DNA of 64,000 nucleotides. Source: Paramecium octaurelia (taxonomy: Eukaryota; Ciliophora; Oligohymenophorea; Peniculida; Parameciidae). The stretch is taken from contig CAJJDP010000118.1 in the NCBI GenBank assembly GCA_905182995.1, positions 239,062 to 303,061 of the forward strand. Direction: 5' to 3'. Both the position numbers and the translations under genes were made by a program. The number at the start of each line of letters is the position of its first letter. The stretch's first letter is position 1. Shown here one piece after another: positions 50,266-63,335 of this stretch. The notes under the pieces are model-generated. The model was not told the DNA's origin. It was given only the letters and a program-made list of their open reading frames with translations, and made no database searches.

Positions 50266-51201
50266 ATGGGAGATTCCTTAGAGTCTCCATCTTAAAATCT
50301 ATTGAAATAAGCCTAAGTTCATAAGAGTTCGGTTCATTTCCAGGATGGCAATCAATTCAAGAAGAAGGATAGATGTAAGTAAATTCAAAATGAGACTGAT
50401 AAGTTTAAGTACTTATTCTAGATCCCAAACATCATTTCCGATCCTAAATTAGTGAGGAGAAGAAAGACTTTCGAGACCTTCACCAAGAATTCCAATTTGG
50501 ATATCTATTATATGCATTTGAAGAAGGCATCAGGAATAGCAAGGAGCATATCTTAGAGGGCAGACTATCAGGAGGTGGTAGCCAAAATACACAATAATAA
50601 GATGCAAGATTAGTTCGTGCATAAGTTGCACAAGAACAAAGGGTACATATTGACAAATGAGTTGTGGTCTAATAAACTATTGAGTCAGGTGTCTGATCAA
50701 TCCAGACTCAGAGAGTTGTCGTCAATGTTACAACTGCAGAAGATCAAGCTGAATTCTGAGGAACAACTCAAGAACTATGAGCAATACTTTAAGCAGTTCG
50801 TGTAGGCGAAATGTCAGGATAAGGGAGATGTGTCCAAAGCACTCAATGACATAGATGACTAGATCACTCTCGACTAGAGTAATAAGGATAGCAGGGTCCA
50901 ATCGAGAAATCATAGTGTTCCGATGAAGTAGACTGATCAAAGTTTTTTCTCGAGGGAAATAATGACTGCGTAGATCGATAAGAAGAGAGCAATACATTCT
51001 TTGCATAGTACAATGAAGATGGCCGAGTTACTTAAGTAGTCAAGTGAGGAAGTGCAATCAACTTAGGAGGTTGTATCAAAATTGAGGAGGTTTGCAAAGG
51101 AAGAGGCAGAAATTTAGAACAAACCCAGGTAGTTGAGACTCAGGAGAGTGTTTGCCGAATAACTCAATAACGTAATTAAGAATTCAAAGAAAATAATTTG
51201 A
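50266..51201 (+). CDS. basic coiled-coil protein, unknown
   Basis: Intronless, 311 residues (MGDSLESPSQNLLKQAQVHK...). Lys/Gln-rich with helical heptad segments (LSSMLQLQKIKLNSEEQLKN; VVSKLRRFAKEEAEIQNK). No recognised domain or membrane segment. Base composition and codon use match neighbouring confident genes. Confidence 0.75.
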
Positions 51202-51274
51202 TTTTATTACTCATGTTATGATAATAATCGGGTGAATAGAGTGAATAGATTTGATAAATGATTAAATATATGCA

Positions 51275-51671
51275 TCATGAATAGAAGTCTATAATAATCC
51301 CCAGGAACCAAATAAATTGTAATCCATAGTATGCCAACCAGAGAGTGTCTTTGTGATTGTTCAAATTTTGAAATTTGTCATAAATGCACAAATGTAATAC
51401 AGCAAGGGGGACGAAGGTGAGCCAGGCAAGTATGGCTGAAAACACACTGCTTTGAATGGTAGACATGCTCAACAAGCCTAATGGATGGATATATAAATAA
51501 CAGACCTGCGATTCCAAAGAGGAACACTCTCCGATTGACGTACTCTTTTTATTCTGGGCCTTTGAAGAATGCATTAATAAGGAGGGAAGCATAGTGGAAT
51601 ATGAACAAGATCAAGATGGCTATAGCAACTGCCATTCTTTTAGGAATAAATTCAGTCGTCTCCGTACTCAT
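51275..51671 (-). CDS. small multi-pass membrane protein, unknown
   Basis: 122 residues, one 28-nt intron (GTCTGTTATTTA...). About four hydrophobic helices: MAVAIAILILFIFHYASLLI, FLFGIAGLLS, FSAILAWLTFVPLAVLHLCI and YGLQFIWFLGIIIDF. The ATG at 51671 overlaps the TGA of the preceding same-strand gene as ATGA; a second Met 12 codons in (MAVAIAIL) could be the true start and would remove the overlap. No family recognised. Confidence 0.7.
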
Positions 51672-52578
51672 TAATAATAATAATCATTCAAGTTTTTGAA
51701 GAGGTCTTAAATTATTCCAGGGATTTGGTCATTCCAGATCTTGAAAAACTGATTTTTATCAATGAGTTTCAATCTATTGATGGGATGTATAACAATTTGA
51801 TCTACTTCATCCTCGACTTGAGAGATCATCAAGCGTTTGCCCTTGGAAGTTCTTTTGTGGTTGATTACGATGGTTCTGAGTTTAGGTAACCTGGATGATT
51901 CACTCTTATCCAACTATGACTTAAGTAGACTCGATCGAAGTTTAATCATAGTTAGAATGTCATTCTCAATAATTGAAGTATTTTTCTCTATTGAAAGGAT
52001 AGAGAGCAAGTTTGTACTAGTTATTACACCTTGTGCTGATAAATCGTATATTTAAAAGCAGAGATTCAAGTATTGCTTTCTGTCCAATTGTTATAATGAG
52101 ATTACTAGTTATTCGTACATCTGCAGTGTCAACGTATCTGGCACCTTTAGAACTTTATTTATTTGTTCGACGATGATCTGACTGTAGAATTCCCTCAAGT
52201 GTCTCAAGAGCTAGTTCCTTTGCATTCGGTGTCCCACTCTATCCACATTGATGATACGATTGAAAGTGTTAACAACACATACTCGCTAATTTATTATCTT
52301 CAATCTTTGGGAATAGGTCTCCTCTGGAATAGAATCCTTCGATCTCATCACCACATCAATGGTTTCACACCTGTTCTTTGGTTTCTCAACAATCGGCTAG
52401 AATCTAAACATTGACTTAGATATCCCATCGGAATTAGAACGAGACTTCTTTCTCTGGTTTTATGGATGGACTCGGGAGTACTGCTGAATGAGAGTGGCTT
52501 GGAACAATTTAGATTTATATCAATACCATAGAGATTATGGCGAAATGCATTACTTGTTATATACTCAATTTAATTCAT
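51668..52578 (-). CDS. unknown protein, 293 residues
   Basis: One 29-nt intron (GTATTGATATAA...CCAAG). After a basic, Ser-rich start (HPQNQRKKSRSNSDGISKS) the body is predicted globular and helical (LLRHLREFYSQIIVEQINKV; CFQIYDLSAQGVITSTNLLS, weakly EF-hand-like but lacking calcium ligands), ending DLFKNLNDYYYQ. Its first 14 nt overlap the 3' end of the upstream gene and its stop overlaps the next gene's ATG. A start at the internal Met before FRFQPIVEKPK is an alternative that would avoid the first overlap. Confidence 0.7.
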
Positions 52579-53001
52579 TAATCCTATCGAGTACTTTTTG
52601 CTTCTAATTTAAACATTATAATTTATAATCTTTTATGCATGATTCCATCTCGAATTCACTTACTAAGCTATAGCAATTCATCTCCTTCGTCAGAAATTCA
52701 TCCTATATTTGGAGGAGTGCAACTATTTTACCTCAATCTGCATCATCTCGAATTCCGCTTACTTTAACATACCTCCCACTCTCTATAATTCAACCTTATA
52801 ATGCTCAAAACAATCAGAAATCTATTCCAACCACTTGTTGTCCTTCTTCTCAATTGAATAGCATCTCTACCCCAATTCTGCCACCTCCAATAACTTTTTA
52901 CTCTCGATCTTCTTCAACAAATTCAATTGAGCCAATTCCTTCAACACTGGATTTGCATAAGTAGATCTTTGCAAATCAAAATTTAAGAACTTCTTTTTCA
53001 T
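52565..53001 (-). CDS. short coiled-coil protein, unknown
   Basis: 135 residues, intron 52703-52731 (29 nt). Starts MKKKFLNFDLQRSTYANP, then heptad-rich helices (LAQLNLLKKIESKKLLEVAE; FLTKEMNCYSLVSEFEME) to QKVLDRINELN. Without the intron the frame would stop early at a different point (RMNF). No family assigned. First member of a chain of three same-strand overlapping genes. Confidence 0.7.
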
Positions 53002-53104
53002 TATTTTTATTATATTTATTTATTTATTTATTCTCCAGCACGATTACCATCACAGACTAAAATTTATAATAATCTCATTCAAATATTAATAATATTATAA
53101 TACT
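53002..53104. other. spacer
   Basis: 103 bp of AT-rich DNA without features. Confidence 0.4.
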
Positions 53105-53674
53105 TCACTTCGAAGTGACAACTTAAATTGCACACTCCAAATTTAGAGTAATTCCAAAACATTCCAAAAATGAGAATTAAATAGTATAATTCAAATTCGC
53201 AGTAATCAATTATCTATATTCAGCATAGATTACCAAAATGAAAATGCATACATACATACATATAAATAAATAAATCAATTAAAAAAGTCCTTTGGAATTC
53301 TCCCTATCCCTACACTTATTTAACTAGAAATCGGAGAAGGCATTCTTGTTCCTGTGTCCATCAGCAATAATTCGAGCAGATTATTTTATTTCATCTTCTG
53401 AAACTACACACACTTAGTTTTGACCAACACTTATGATTGTTAGTTGCTCTAAGATGCATTTCGTTTCCTTTGTGATGTAGCTCGAACAGAATTTAGTCGA
53501 TTTTGAATTTAAATTTTATTCATAATAAATATCAAAGTTTATCTCAAACTTTTAGGTATGTTTGTTAATTAAAATCATATTCTTGGTATAAAGAGTAAGT
53601 TTTTAATCTTAATCTTCTCTTTGAGAAACGAATTCGCAAACATTCTTAAGCTTTAAATTTTTTCTCTATTTCAT
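53105..53674 (-). CDS. unknown protein, possible
   Basis: Open frame of 189 codons. The first 130 residues look genuine (KNVCEFVSQREDQDQKLTLY; KFCSSYITKETKCILEQLTI; VCVVSEDEIKQSARIIADGH). The rest runs through simple-sequence DNA and reads as a hydrophobic stretch (LIYLFICMYVCIFILVIYAE) that may be a membrane anchor or an artefact of the tetranucleotide repeat at 53247-53277. No family recognised; the true stop could be hidden by an intron. Confidence 0.4.
53247..53277. repeat. CATA/AATA tetranucleotide repeats
   Basis: Short microsatellite: several CATA units followed directly by AATA units. Confidence 0.8.
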
Positions 53675-54144
53675 TATCTTTAAAGGAAATTAATAATTTA
53701 TTGTAGATTTATGGCAATCAATTAGTTATATCAGGAGAAGCATTTTAACGAATGAAATTAAAGAAATAAAAAAATTTATTTTTTAAACTTCATTTAGGAT
53801 ATAAAAATATTTACCATTAAAACCTTTGGCTATTTAATAATACTGAATTTCTGTCTGTCTTAATAACTGGTGTAAGTTTAGATAATAGCGATATGATATA
53901 TAGTAATTTACTTTATAATCACAATGACAATTACCTTAACATAAATGAAAAGTAGATAATTAATTTATGAATTAATAAATTAAAGTAACATAACTACTTT
54001 AATATAATTAGGATATAAATATATCTAAGTCAATTTTATTTATCTACTATAATCTTGGATCATAAATGGCAATATATCTAATTCTCCAATCATACTTTTT
54101 ATTTTATAATAGAAAATCTTAATTTTAACAATTTTTTTTTTAAT
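53675..54144. other. AT-rich spacer
   Basis: 470 bp with no supported ORF or RNA on either strand. Confidence 0.5.
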
Positions 54145-55043
54145 TCAGCAAGAATCTTTCAATTCCCCCAAAATGACTTTCTTTTATTCATAAAAAAACC
54201 TGACTATTTAATCTATCAATTTTTCAATTTCATTTTTTCTAAATAGCACGACAGAACGATATTCGTAATCAGATTCATTATTTTTAATTCTGACTGCATT
54301 ATTATTAACAACAACACTACTCATTTCCTCTTAAAATAAAAGTTGGTAATTGATCAACCTTTTAATTTCCAATATTCTACCTCCAATTACTAATTCAGTT
54401 TCTAATATCTAGAATGTGGAACCTTTACAAAGGTGTTTCATGTCTTTAACAAGGCCTTTAGAATTTTTCATCTATTTCTTTAGGTTATACTTATGGGTAC
54501 TTCCCTTTCTACTTCAATAATTGAATTAACTTCATAATCTTTCAATTTGATTGGCTTTTTCTTAATAATTAATAGTATCTATTTGTAATACTATTTCTGT
54601 TCCTTTAATCCTTTTGAATTAAGTGAAACAATATTTCTAAAACTGCTATAACTACACTTAAATCCCTGGAATCCCTAAATCAAGTACAGATCAACAAGAT
54701 TCCATTTATTGTCCAATAAATCTTCATCCACATTACCTTGTAGATTCCCAAAATTAAGTTAACTATTTTTAATCCAATGCATTTGGGAAGTGTTTCTATA
54801 AAATTGAGGTACTTTATTTACCTTTCCTTACTCCCATTAGTAGATGATATTTATGGCTAGGTTGTTGCTTAATTTAGAGGTTCAAATGGGGCTAATTCTC
54901 ATTAATAATTGGATTTCGCACTTTTCTAATATTGCTCGATTTCTTTAAGTTTATCAGAATCCACTCTACTTGTATTTGTTAGAGTTCTTCAGTAGCTGTT
55001 CTATATCATTAGTTTCAGAATGGTCTGGCTGCTTTTTATCCAT
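54145..55043 (-). CDS. unknown protein, 269 residues
   Basis: Five exons; introns of 22, 24, 20 and 23 nt leave exactly 270 codons. N-terminus MDKKQPDHSETNDIEQLLKN continues into KQKIEQYQKKLAPFEPLNQA and PQFYRNTSQMHW. The C-terminal half is a globular, strand-rich domain: VDLYLIQGFQGFKCSYSSF, GSTFQILETELVIGGRILEI, YEYRSVVLFRKNEIEKLIDQ. No family identified. The correct frame emerges only when all four introns are removed. Confidence 0.65.
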
Positions 55044-55147
55044 TATTACTATAAAATATTAGGTAATGTTTTCATTATAATCGAAAGTGTATTATTTTCC
55101 ACTTGTTACTTATCTTCAAAAGATTATCATTTATAATTATATAATTT

Positions 55148-55704
55148 ATGTATATCTCTAATAAACTTGAACTTAATCGATTTACTATGGATGCCAACCT
55201 TCATGACGGAGAAATGGCTTCGAAAGTCAATTATTTAAACAGCATAATTCTCGCCCGAAATCCAATTGAAAGGTATACTCTCTTAAATCTAATGAACCAA
55301 GACTTGAAAATTAAAAACTGTTTTCTGACCCAACAATTCTTGGAAGATATAAGAATTATCGTGGAGCCTCTTCGGAAATAGCTACTTACATTAAGAATCT
55401 AGATCCAGTAGTTAGGGCAGTTTTTGTTGTGGATAAATCTCCCCCTTCAGTTCGATTTCACGCAATTCGTAACCCGAGAGCTTAGGAGAATCTTAAGTAG
55501 ATGATTGACAAAATGAACAACTTTCAAAAAGATGATACCGGCAAGAAATATTTCAATCAACATCGGCGAAGTTGCAGTCCTCGACTTAAATTACCTGCAG
55601 TCTAAAGATATTACAGAAACCCTCCTAAATTCGGAGCTTATCCGTATGAATCCAGAACCATTGACGTAGATAGTACATTGTCTCATTCTGTACATTACCA
55701 TTGA
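55148..55704 (+). CDS. unknown protein, 175 residues
   Basis: One 29-nt intron (GTATACTCTCTT...CCAAG). Spliced product includes MDANLHDGEMASKVNYLNSI, LFSDPTILGRYKNYRGASSE, IATYIKNLDPVVRAVFVVDK and a basic, Tyr/Pro-rich tail ending SHSVHYH. A start at the second Met (MDANLHD) is possible. No domain recognised. The antisense strand is also partly open at the 3' end. Confidence 0.65.
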
Positions 55705-56277
55705 ATTCATTATTTATTATAAGATCAAACTCAATCTTATCTTGGTTTAAATGTGGATAATTCTTTTTTCGAATGTCAATCCGACATGCAAATTGAATGA
55801 AGAGCGGAATAAAATTTAGTGGATTGCTTGAGTCTATATCCTTGAGTTCAGTGTATGCAGTATAATGTTTATTTATTTTCTTTAATTAAAATTCATCCTA
55901 TTAAATATTATAATTCATTCAGATATGAGAAACAACTGTAAGAGTAGATTGAATATCCAATAATCATAACGTTTTTTTGTATTAGTTCCATCTCGACAGA
56001 CGGAACTTCCACTAGTATTTTTAAAATCGCCACCTTTAATGGGAATTCTTAACAAATATATATTTGTGATTATATTTTTAGACTTTATAAGGTGGTAGGA
56101 TAGAAATCGTTTTCCATATTTCGGTTTGAATCATTAGTATTAATGTTTGAATTCTATAAACCACTTGTTTTGAGATTACTAGGATTCTTCGTTTGGGTTG
56201 TTTGAGTTAGTGTTGTCTTAACAGTTGAAATAATAATAATTGAATACAAGATATAAATAATATTTGTTAAATATAAA
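55705..56277 (-). other. coding-like region, exon structure unresolved
   Basis: All three minus-strand frames have convincing segments that do not join: FKPKYGKRFLSYHLIKSKN to SGSSVCRDGTNTKKRYDYWI near 56.0 kb, MENDFYPTTL in another frame (about 56117), and KDIDSSNPLNFIPLFIQFA followed by IRKKNYPHLNQDKIEFDLI near 55.8 kb. No ATG opens the first, and the last runs antisense into the neighbouring plus-strand gene. It may be a decayed gene or one with unusual introns. Confidence 0.3.
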
Positions 56278-58316
56278 ATGGGTGCTTAAGAGAGCAAGTA
56301 GGAGGGACAAATACAGGATTCACGTTATGGGAAAGCCACTTTGATTAGGAAATACAATTAGATTTGCGCAATGAGGAAAGTAATCATCTAGGATGAAAGT
56401 TAACATGATGGGTTTGTGAGAAGGGCAAAGGTTGAACATCCAAATTTGGTGAAAATATTGGAGAGTGGAATACAGAAAGAATAAGAATTGTGCACTTCCT
56501 ATCACATAATGTATGTTGTAAGCGAATATTACTCTACTTCATTGCATAAGGAGATTGCGAATAGAAAAGGTAGAGGAGCATTCTGGACAGAGTAGGAACT
56601 GTGGAATCAGTTGTTGGGCCTTGTTAATGTACTTTATATCATACCATAATTAAGTTGTTGATGACTATGCAGGAAGCACATTTAGTGCATCAGAACATCA
56701 GGCCTTTGACTATTAGTTATGTGAATGAACACACCTTAAAACTTTGCGACAATTACTTTCAATAGAGTGCATTTCAAATGGCTCAATAGAATCCAGAGAA
56801 TTAGAAATTATTTGAATTATCACCAAAGTTATTGGAAGCGATCAATCAGAACAATCAATACCCCAGACATAATATGTATAAGAGTGACGTATGGAGTCTG
56901 GGGATGTGCATGTTGCAAGCCAGTTTGTTGGATCACTGTCGAGATTGTTTTGAGTATGATTCATTATAATTATTATCAGTTTTGAAGGGGGCCATGTTGA
57001 TGTGTCAAGGAAACTAGCTCTATTGAGGAAGAATTATTCAATTAAGTATGAGTAGGTTATAGTGGCCATGTTGTCAATGGATGAAGAATCCAGGCCGGAT
57101 TTCAATTAAGTAATGAATCTGATGAAAGGCAATCCAGATGCAGGGATATCCAAATCCTTGGAGAATTCTTTGATCAATAGTTCTGCAATTTGTATGGATT
57201 CCAAGCCTCCCATGAATTTAAAGGAAGACAGTTTACCAGAACCATTAAATCAATTGAAAGAACAAATCGAGAGCAGACCCAGCAAAATCATGGTTGAATT
57301 AGAGCAATTAAGAATCAAACCGAAAATTGTGATCAAGAAGACCAAGAAGAAAGAGTTGGGGTTTTATAAGTATTAGGAACAAATGGTTATTAGAGATCCT
57401 AGCAAATCAGCCATCTAACAATAGAAATTAAATAGTTACCCTTCAGTTGACTATTCGTTCAATAAACAATTGGTGAACTCTTCGCTATAATTTACTAACT
57501 CTTCCTAAAAAAAACAATTCACTGATAAGGAGAAGATCGAATAGTTAATAGGAAACGGGTTGTAATCCTACTCAATAGGTCCTTTTGTGGTGCCGACTGC
57601 ATCTTCCAAACCTCAGATATCCTTAGTGGAATCACAAAAGCCTTTTTACTCAGAAACCACTAAAACTACCTAATAATCGAATCCTCAGGTAATCACCATA
57701 GACACTCATCCATCATGCAATAGCATCCCTTTAAGTTATACTGAAATACCAATTAGTTATGTTGCGAAGAAGGACATTAATTATAGATAGGAAATGGAAT
57801 AGATGATTGAGTTGAATAGATCAAGATGTTTCAGGACTGAACAATATTAAGATGGATCATCATATGTTGGAGAAATATCTAATTAATTAAGAGATGGTTT
57901 TGGAAGATATTAATTTGTTGAAGGTGGTTATTATGAAGGCTAATGGAAATAGAATAAAATGCATGGTTATGGTACTCTATTCTATGGAGTTGGCTAAAAA
58001 GCATATGAAGGATAATTTGAAAATGATTAATTCTCTGGATTTGGAACATTGTACAATAAGGAACCAACCAAATTGAATACTCCATTTGATTGTTCGAATT
58101 TTGATCTCATTGGAAAGTAAGAGTTCATGATAACTAATTAGTTATTGGGTTAAGTATGTTGGCAATTTTAAGAATGATCTTAAGGATGGTCAAGGAGCAT
58201 TATATTTATCGAATGATGAATGTTACAAGGGAGAATTCAATCAGGATTACGTTGATGGACATGGCACTTTTGGATCGATCATTGGAGTTTGGAGTAAAAA
58301 TAAATTGATTAAATGA
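56278..58316 (+). CDS. pseudokinase fused to MORN repeats
   Basis: About 650 residues. The N-terminal protein-kinase-like domain starts MGAQESKQEG (possible myristoylation) and keeps the overall fold (VEHPNLVKILESG, YVVSEYYSTSLHKEI, SDVWSLGMCMLQASLLDHCR, MDEESRPDFNQVMNLM), but the catalytic loop reads VHQNIRPLTI in place of HRDLKPxN and the DFG site reads KLCDNYF, so phosphotransfer is unlikely. After a Ser/Gln/Pro-rich linker come MORN repeats: YVGEISNQLRDGFGRYQF, YYEGQWKQNKMHGYGTLF, YEGQFENDQFSGFGTLY, YVGNFKNDLKDGQGALY, YKGEFNQDYVDGHGTF. Introns of 26 nt (in the kinase) and 25 nt (between MORN repeats) are needed. MORN repeats often target membranes or the cortex. Confidence 0.88.
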
Positions 58317-58463
58317 TATAACATAGTTTTGTTTTCAAATTAGTTCTAATATCTACTTAATTTTTGGATCGTACAATATATTCTAAACCCAGAATCACAA
58401 AATTAAAAATTTGAATAAATTAACAAAACTATTTTTTATTATAGTTATCAGAATATCTTTTAT
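58317..58463. other. spacer
   Basis: About 150 bp between convergent genes; nothing recognised. Confidence 0.5.
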
Positions 58464-60532
<2,069 letters not shown>

Positions 60533-60638
60533 TCTAACTTTTACCCTTCCTGATTTGTTTTGTCGTCCATTTTTTTTTTAAACTATTTAAATTATTATCT
60601 GATTTTTATATCCAATATAAAACCCTTTGTTCTCATAA

Positions 60639-60942
60639 TCATTAATCAGTATTCACCCATCCCCGATATCCATAAATTCCAACTCCGAATTTAAGAAAGC
60701 TCATAAGTGCAGCCAAAAATAGCTACATCCAATAACACATGACTTATTAATATATAATATCTTAAAATCACTCCACTCCTAGTTCAGTGGCTCAATCAAT
60801 CATTTCAGATTAAAACTTATACACTTAATCAATCACAAAAGCATTAGAATCAGGTTTCTCTATCAACCGCTATCCTTTTCAAATGCCATCCGACTTCAGT
60901 TCCATATATAAAATATTAACATTTCTTCTGATAAGAACTCAT
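60639..60942 (-). CDS. small single-pass membrane protein, 71 residues
   Basis: Four exons with introns of 25, 34 and 29 nt in only 304 bp, leaving exactly 72 codons. The product starts MSSYQKKCQYFIYGTERLIE, then DSNAFVIDQPLNQEWIM, and ends with one hydrophobic helix and GIYGYRGWVNTDQ. The aromatic C-terminus after the helix is unusual. No family recognised; possibly a small subunit of a membrane complex. Duplicated with the surrounding block. Confidence 0.6.
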
Positions 60943-61092
60943 CTTAGAATATTGAAATAGATTTAATAATATTAATAACATCCTCCCTTAGTTCCAAAAT
61001 ATTCAACATCTAAATACTTACAGTATTCTACTTTTAATTTAAACTTACTCCAATCAATCTTGATTTCTATAAACTTTAACTGCAGAATATAA
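60943..61092. other. spacer
   Basis: 150 bp, AT-rich, nothing recognised. Confidence 0.5.
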
Positions 61093-62013
61093 TCATTAAA
61101 GAAAATAAAACAACATTTAGAATATGTACCCGCCTTTAATAAGGGATTATTTTAAATTCTTATTGTAATCCTTAGAATATATTTAATACTCAAATAATTT
61201 TATAAATTTCAATAAATCTGATAATTCATTTTGAATCTTCATCCAAGCTATGTTCATAACAATTGTGTAGTGCTTATACAAAGATTCCGCATATACCAAT
61301 AAATTCAGCAACTGGGTAATTAAAGGTAAAGTCAATTTGACCATACTAAGTGAATATTTCTAATTTACTACCACATCTTTTGATGTCTATCCAAAACCCA
61401 TACCGATTGTTATCAGTGTTTATCCGAATGTAAGACAACAAAGCTAACCCCAAAATACACTCGTATGCAGTATGCATGCTCTGAATAGTCCAAATAAAAA
61501 GGAAAGAATGAATAGAGATCCCCCGCCTATGGTTAGTGCAAGGTAGGTAGAGTAATCATCTAATTTAAAATTATCCGTGTTTAAATTGATTTATTGAACT
61601 TAAAAACAATATTGAGATATCCAACAACTTATGTAGAGACACATGGATATGTTACTCAAAAACGCACTATTGATATTAGATTTATATCTTACTAATGTTT
61701 GGGTGCCCTAAATTGATTTGTATAAATAAAACTTACATTTTTTTTGAAGAATGTTAAATATAAATATTATAATTAATGCCAATACTTTAATTAGACTTTT
61801 AACTTCATCTAGTTCAGTTTCATTCCAATAAAAGTACCTAATTGTTTCCCACCATTTAATTTATAGATAGAAAGATTCCTACAATGGTTTTACAAATTTG
61901 TGTATTGATATAATTGATAGATTTAAGATCTCAATTAAATCCTATTAAGGATTTATCCAGCGATGCCTAGATTTCTCTAAAATCTATATATGATTTCGTT
62001 AAAATAACTTCAT
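61093..62013 (-). CDS. multi-pass membrane protein, unknown
   Basis: 283 residues; introns of 29 nt (GTAAGTTTTATT...) and 40 nt (GTTCAATAAATC...) give exactly 284 codons. A soluble amphipathic N-terminus (MKLFQRNHIQILEKSRHRWI, then KWWETIRYFYWNETELDEVK) precedes a hydrophobic helix (VLALIIIFIFNIL), a second possible one (LLDISILFL), and a strong one with Gly/Phe (YLALTIGGGSLFILSFLFGL), then further hydrophobic stretches. The layout faintly recalls PEX11-type peroxisomal proteins, but I see no diagnostic motif. The 40-nt intron is the weakest part of the model. Confidence 0.6.
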
Positions 62014-62456
62014 ATTCCTATTCCTACTTAATAGTTAACTCCTTTTAACTGTATCATTATTTCTTTTCACAACTAGTTTTCAATAAATTACTATGTTAAT
62101 TACAAATTAATATTTATACTCGATTTCTCTTCTCAATTCTCGAAGTAAAGATTATTTATAATAAGTTATCAATAATTTATAAGTTAATGGCTAGTCTTTC
62201 TAATTCTTGGAATTTTTAGATAAAATATTACAATCATTTTATAATAAGTACTATTGAAGTTCTAATTAAAGTAGCCCTTCTCATATTTAACAGGGTCATT
62301 TATTTTCTAGATAATATTTAATTCATGCGATGTATTAATTTAATATTTAATCTTATATTCTAGTAATTTCATGTTTGTTATTAGATAATTATAAATTACT
62401 GAGATTCTAATGTTTTATAAAAATATATTAATATTTTTTGAATATTTTATCTATTG
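62014..62456. other. AT-rich spacer before assembly gap
   Basis: About 440 bp with no ORF; ends at the N. Confidence 0.5.
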
Positions 62457-62457
62457 N
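62457..62457. other. single N: assembly join
   Basis: The only ambiguous base in the window. Sequence after it restarts a stretch already seen 2,243 bp earlier, in the middle of the polo-like kinase gene. Confidence 0.9.
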
Positions 62458-62775
62458 CTCATGATCCTCAAACACATGTTCAAATTGCACTATGTTTGTG
62501 TTCTACAAACTCTTATGTATTTTTATTTCTGAAATAAGCTAACCTCATTTAACACAACTTACTTTTTAACGGGCCCTATTCTTGGTTAAACTATTCTTAA
62601 CAATAATCTTGGCTGCAAGAACCCTCTTCGTTTCAAGGTTTGTAGCCTCATAACACTTTGCAAATCCTCCTTTCCCCAAAAACTTCCCCCTTTGATATTT
62701 CTTAATTGCCACCTATCCATTCACTGTTGTGATTTTCTCCTCGAATATCACTAATTACTCAGCCCTAAACCTCAT
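62458..62775 (-). pseudogene. polo-like kinase 5' fragment (copy 2)
   Basis: Copy of the first exons of the kinase (start codon at 62775, MRFRAEQL...), cut off by the N before the catalytic loop. Identical to 60215-60532, so probably an assembly duplicate rather than a true second gene. Confidence 0.85.
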
Positions 62776-62881
62776 TCTAACTTTTACCCTTCCTGATTTG
62801 TTTTGTCGTCCATTTTTTTTTTAAACTATTTAAATTATTATCTGATTTTTATATCCAATATAAAACCCTTTGTTCTCATAA

Positions 62882-63185
62882 TCATTAATCAGTATTCACC
62901 CATCCCCGATATCCATAAATTCCAACTCCGAATTTAAGAAAGCTCATAAGTGCAGCCAAAAATAGCTACATCCAATAACACATGACTTATTAATATATAA
63001 TATCTTAAAATCACTCCACTCCTAGTTCAGTGGCTCAATCAATCATTTCAGATTAAAACTTATACACTTAATCAATCACAAAAGCATTAGAATCAGGTTT
63101 CTCTATCAACCGCTATCCTTTTCAAATGCCATCCGACTTCAGTTCCATATATAAAATATTAACATTTCTTCTGATAAGAACTCAT
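62882..63185 (-). CDS. small membrane protein, duplicate copy
   Basis: Identical copy of 60639-60942 with the same three introns; complete. Confidence 0.55.
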
Positions 63186-63335
63186 CTTAGAATATTGAAA
63201 TAGATTTAATAATATTAATAACATCCTCCCTTAGTTCCAAAATATTCAACATCTAAATACTTACAGTATTCTACTTTTAATTTAAACTTACTCCAATCAA
63301 TCTTGATTTCTATAAACTTTAACTGCAGAATATAA

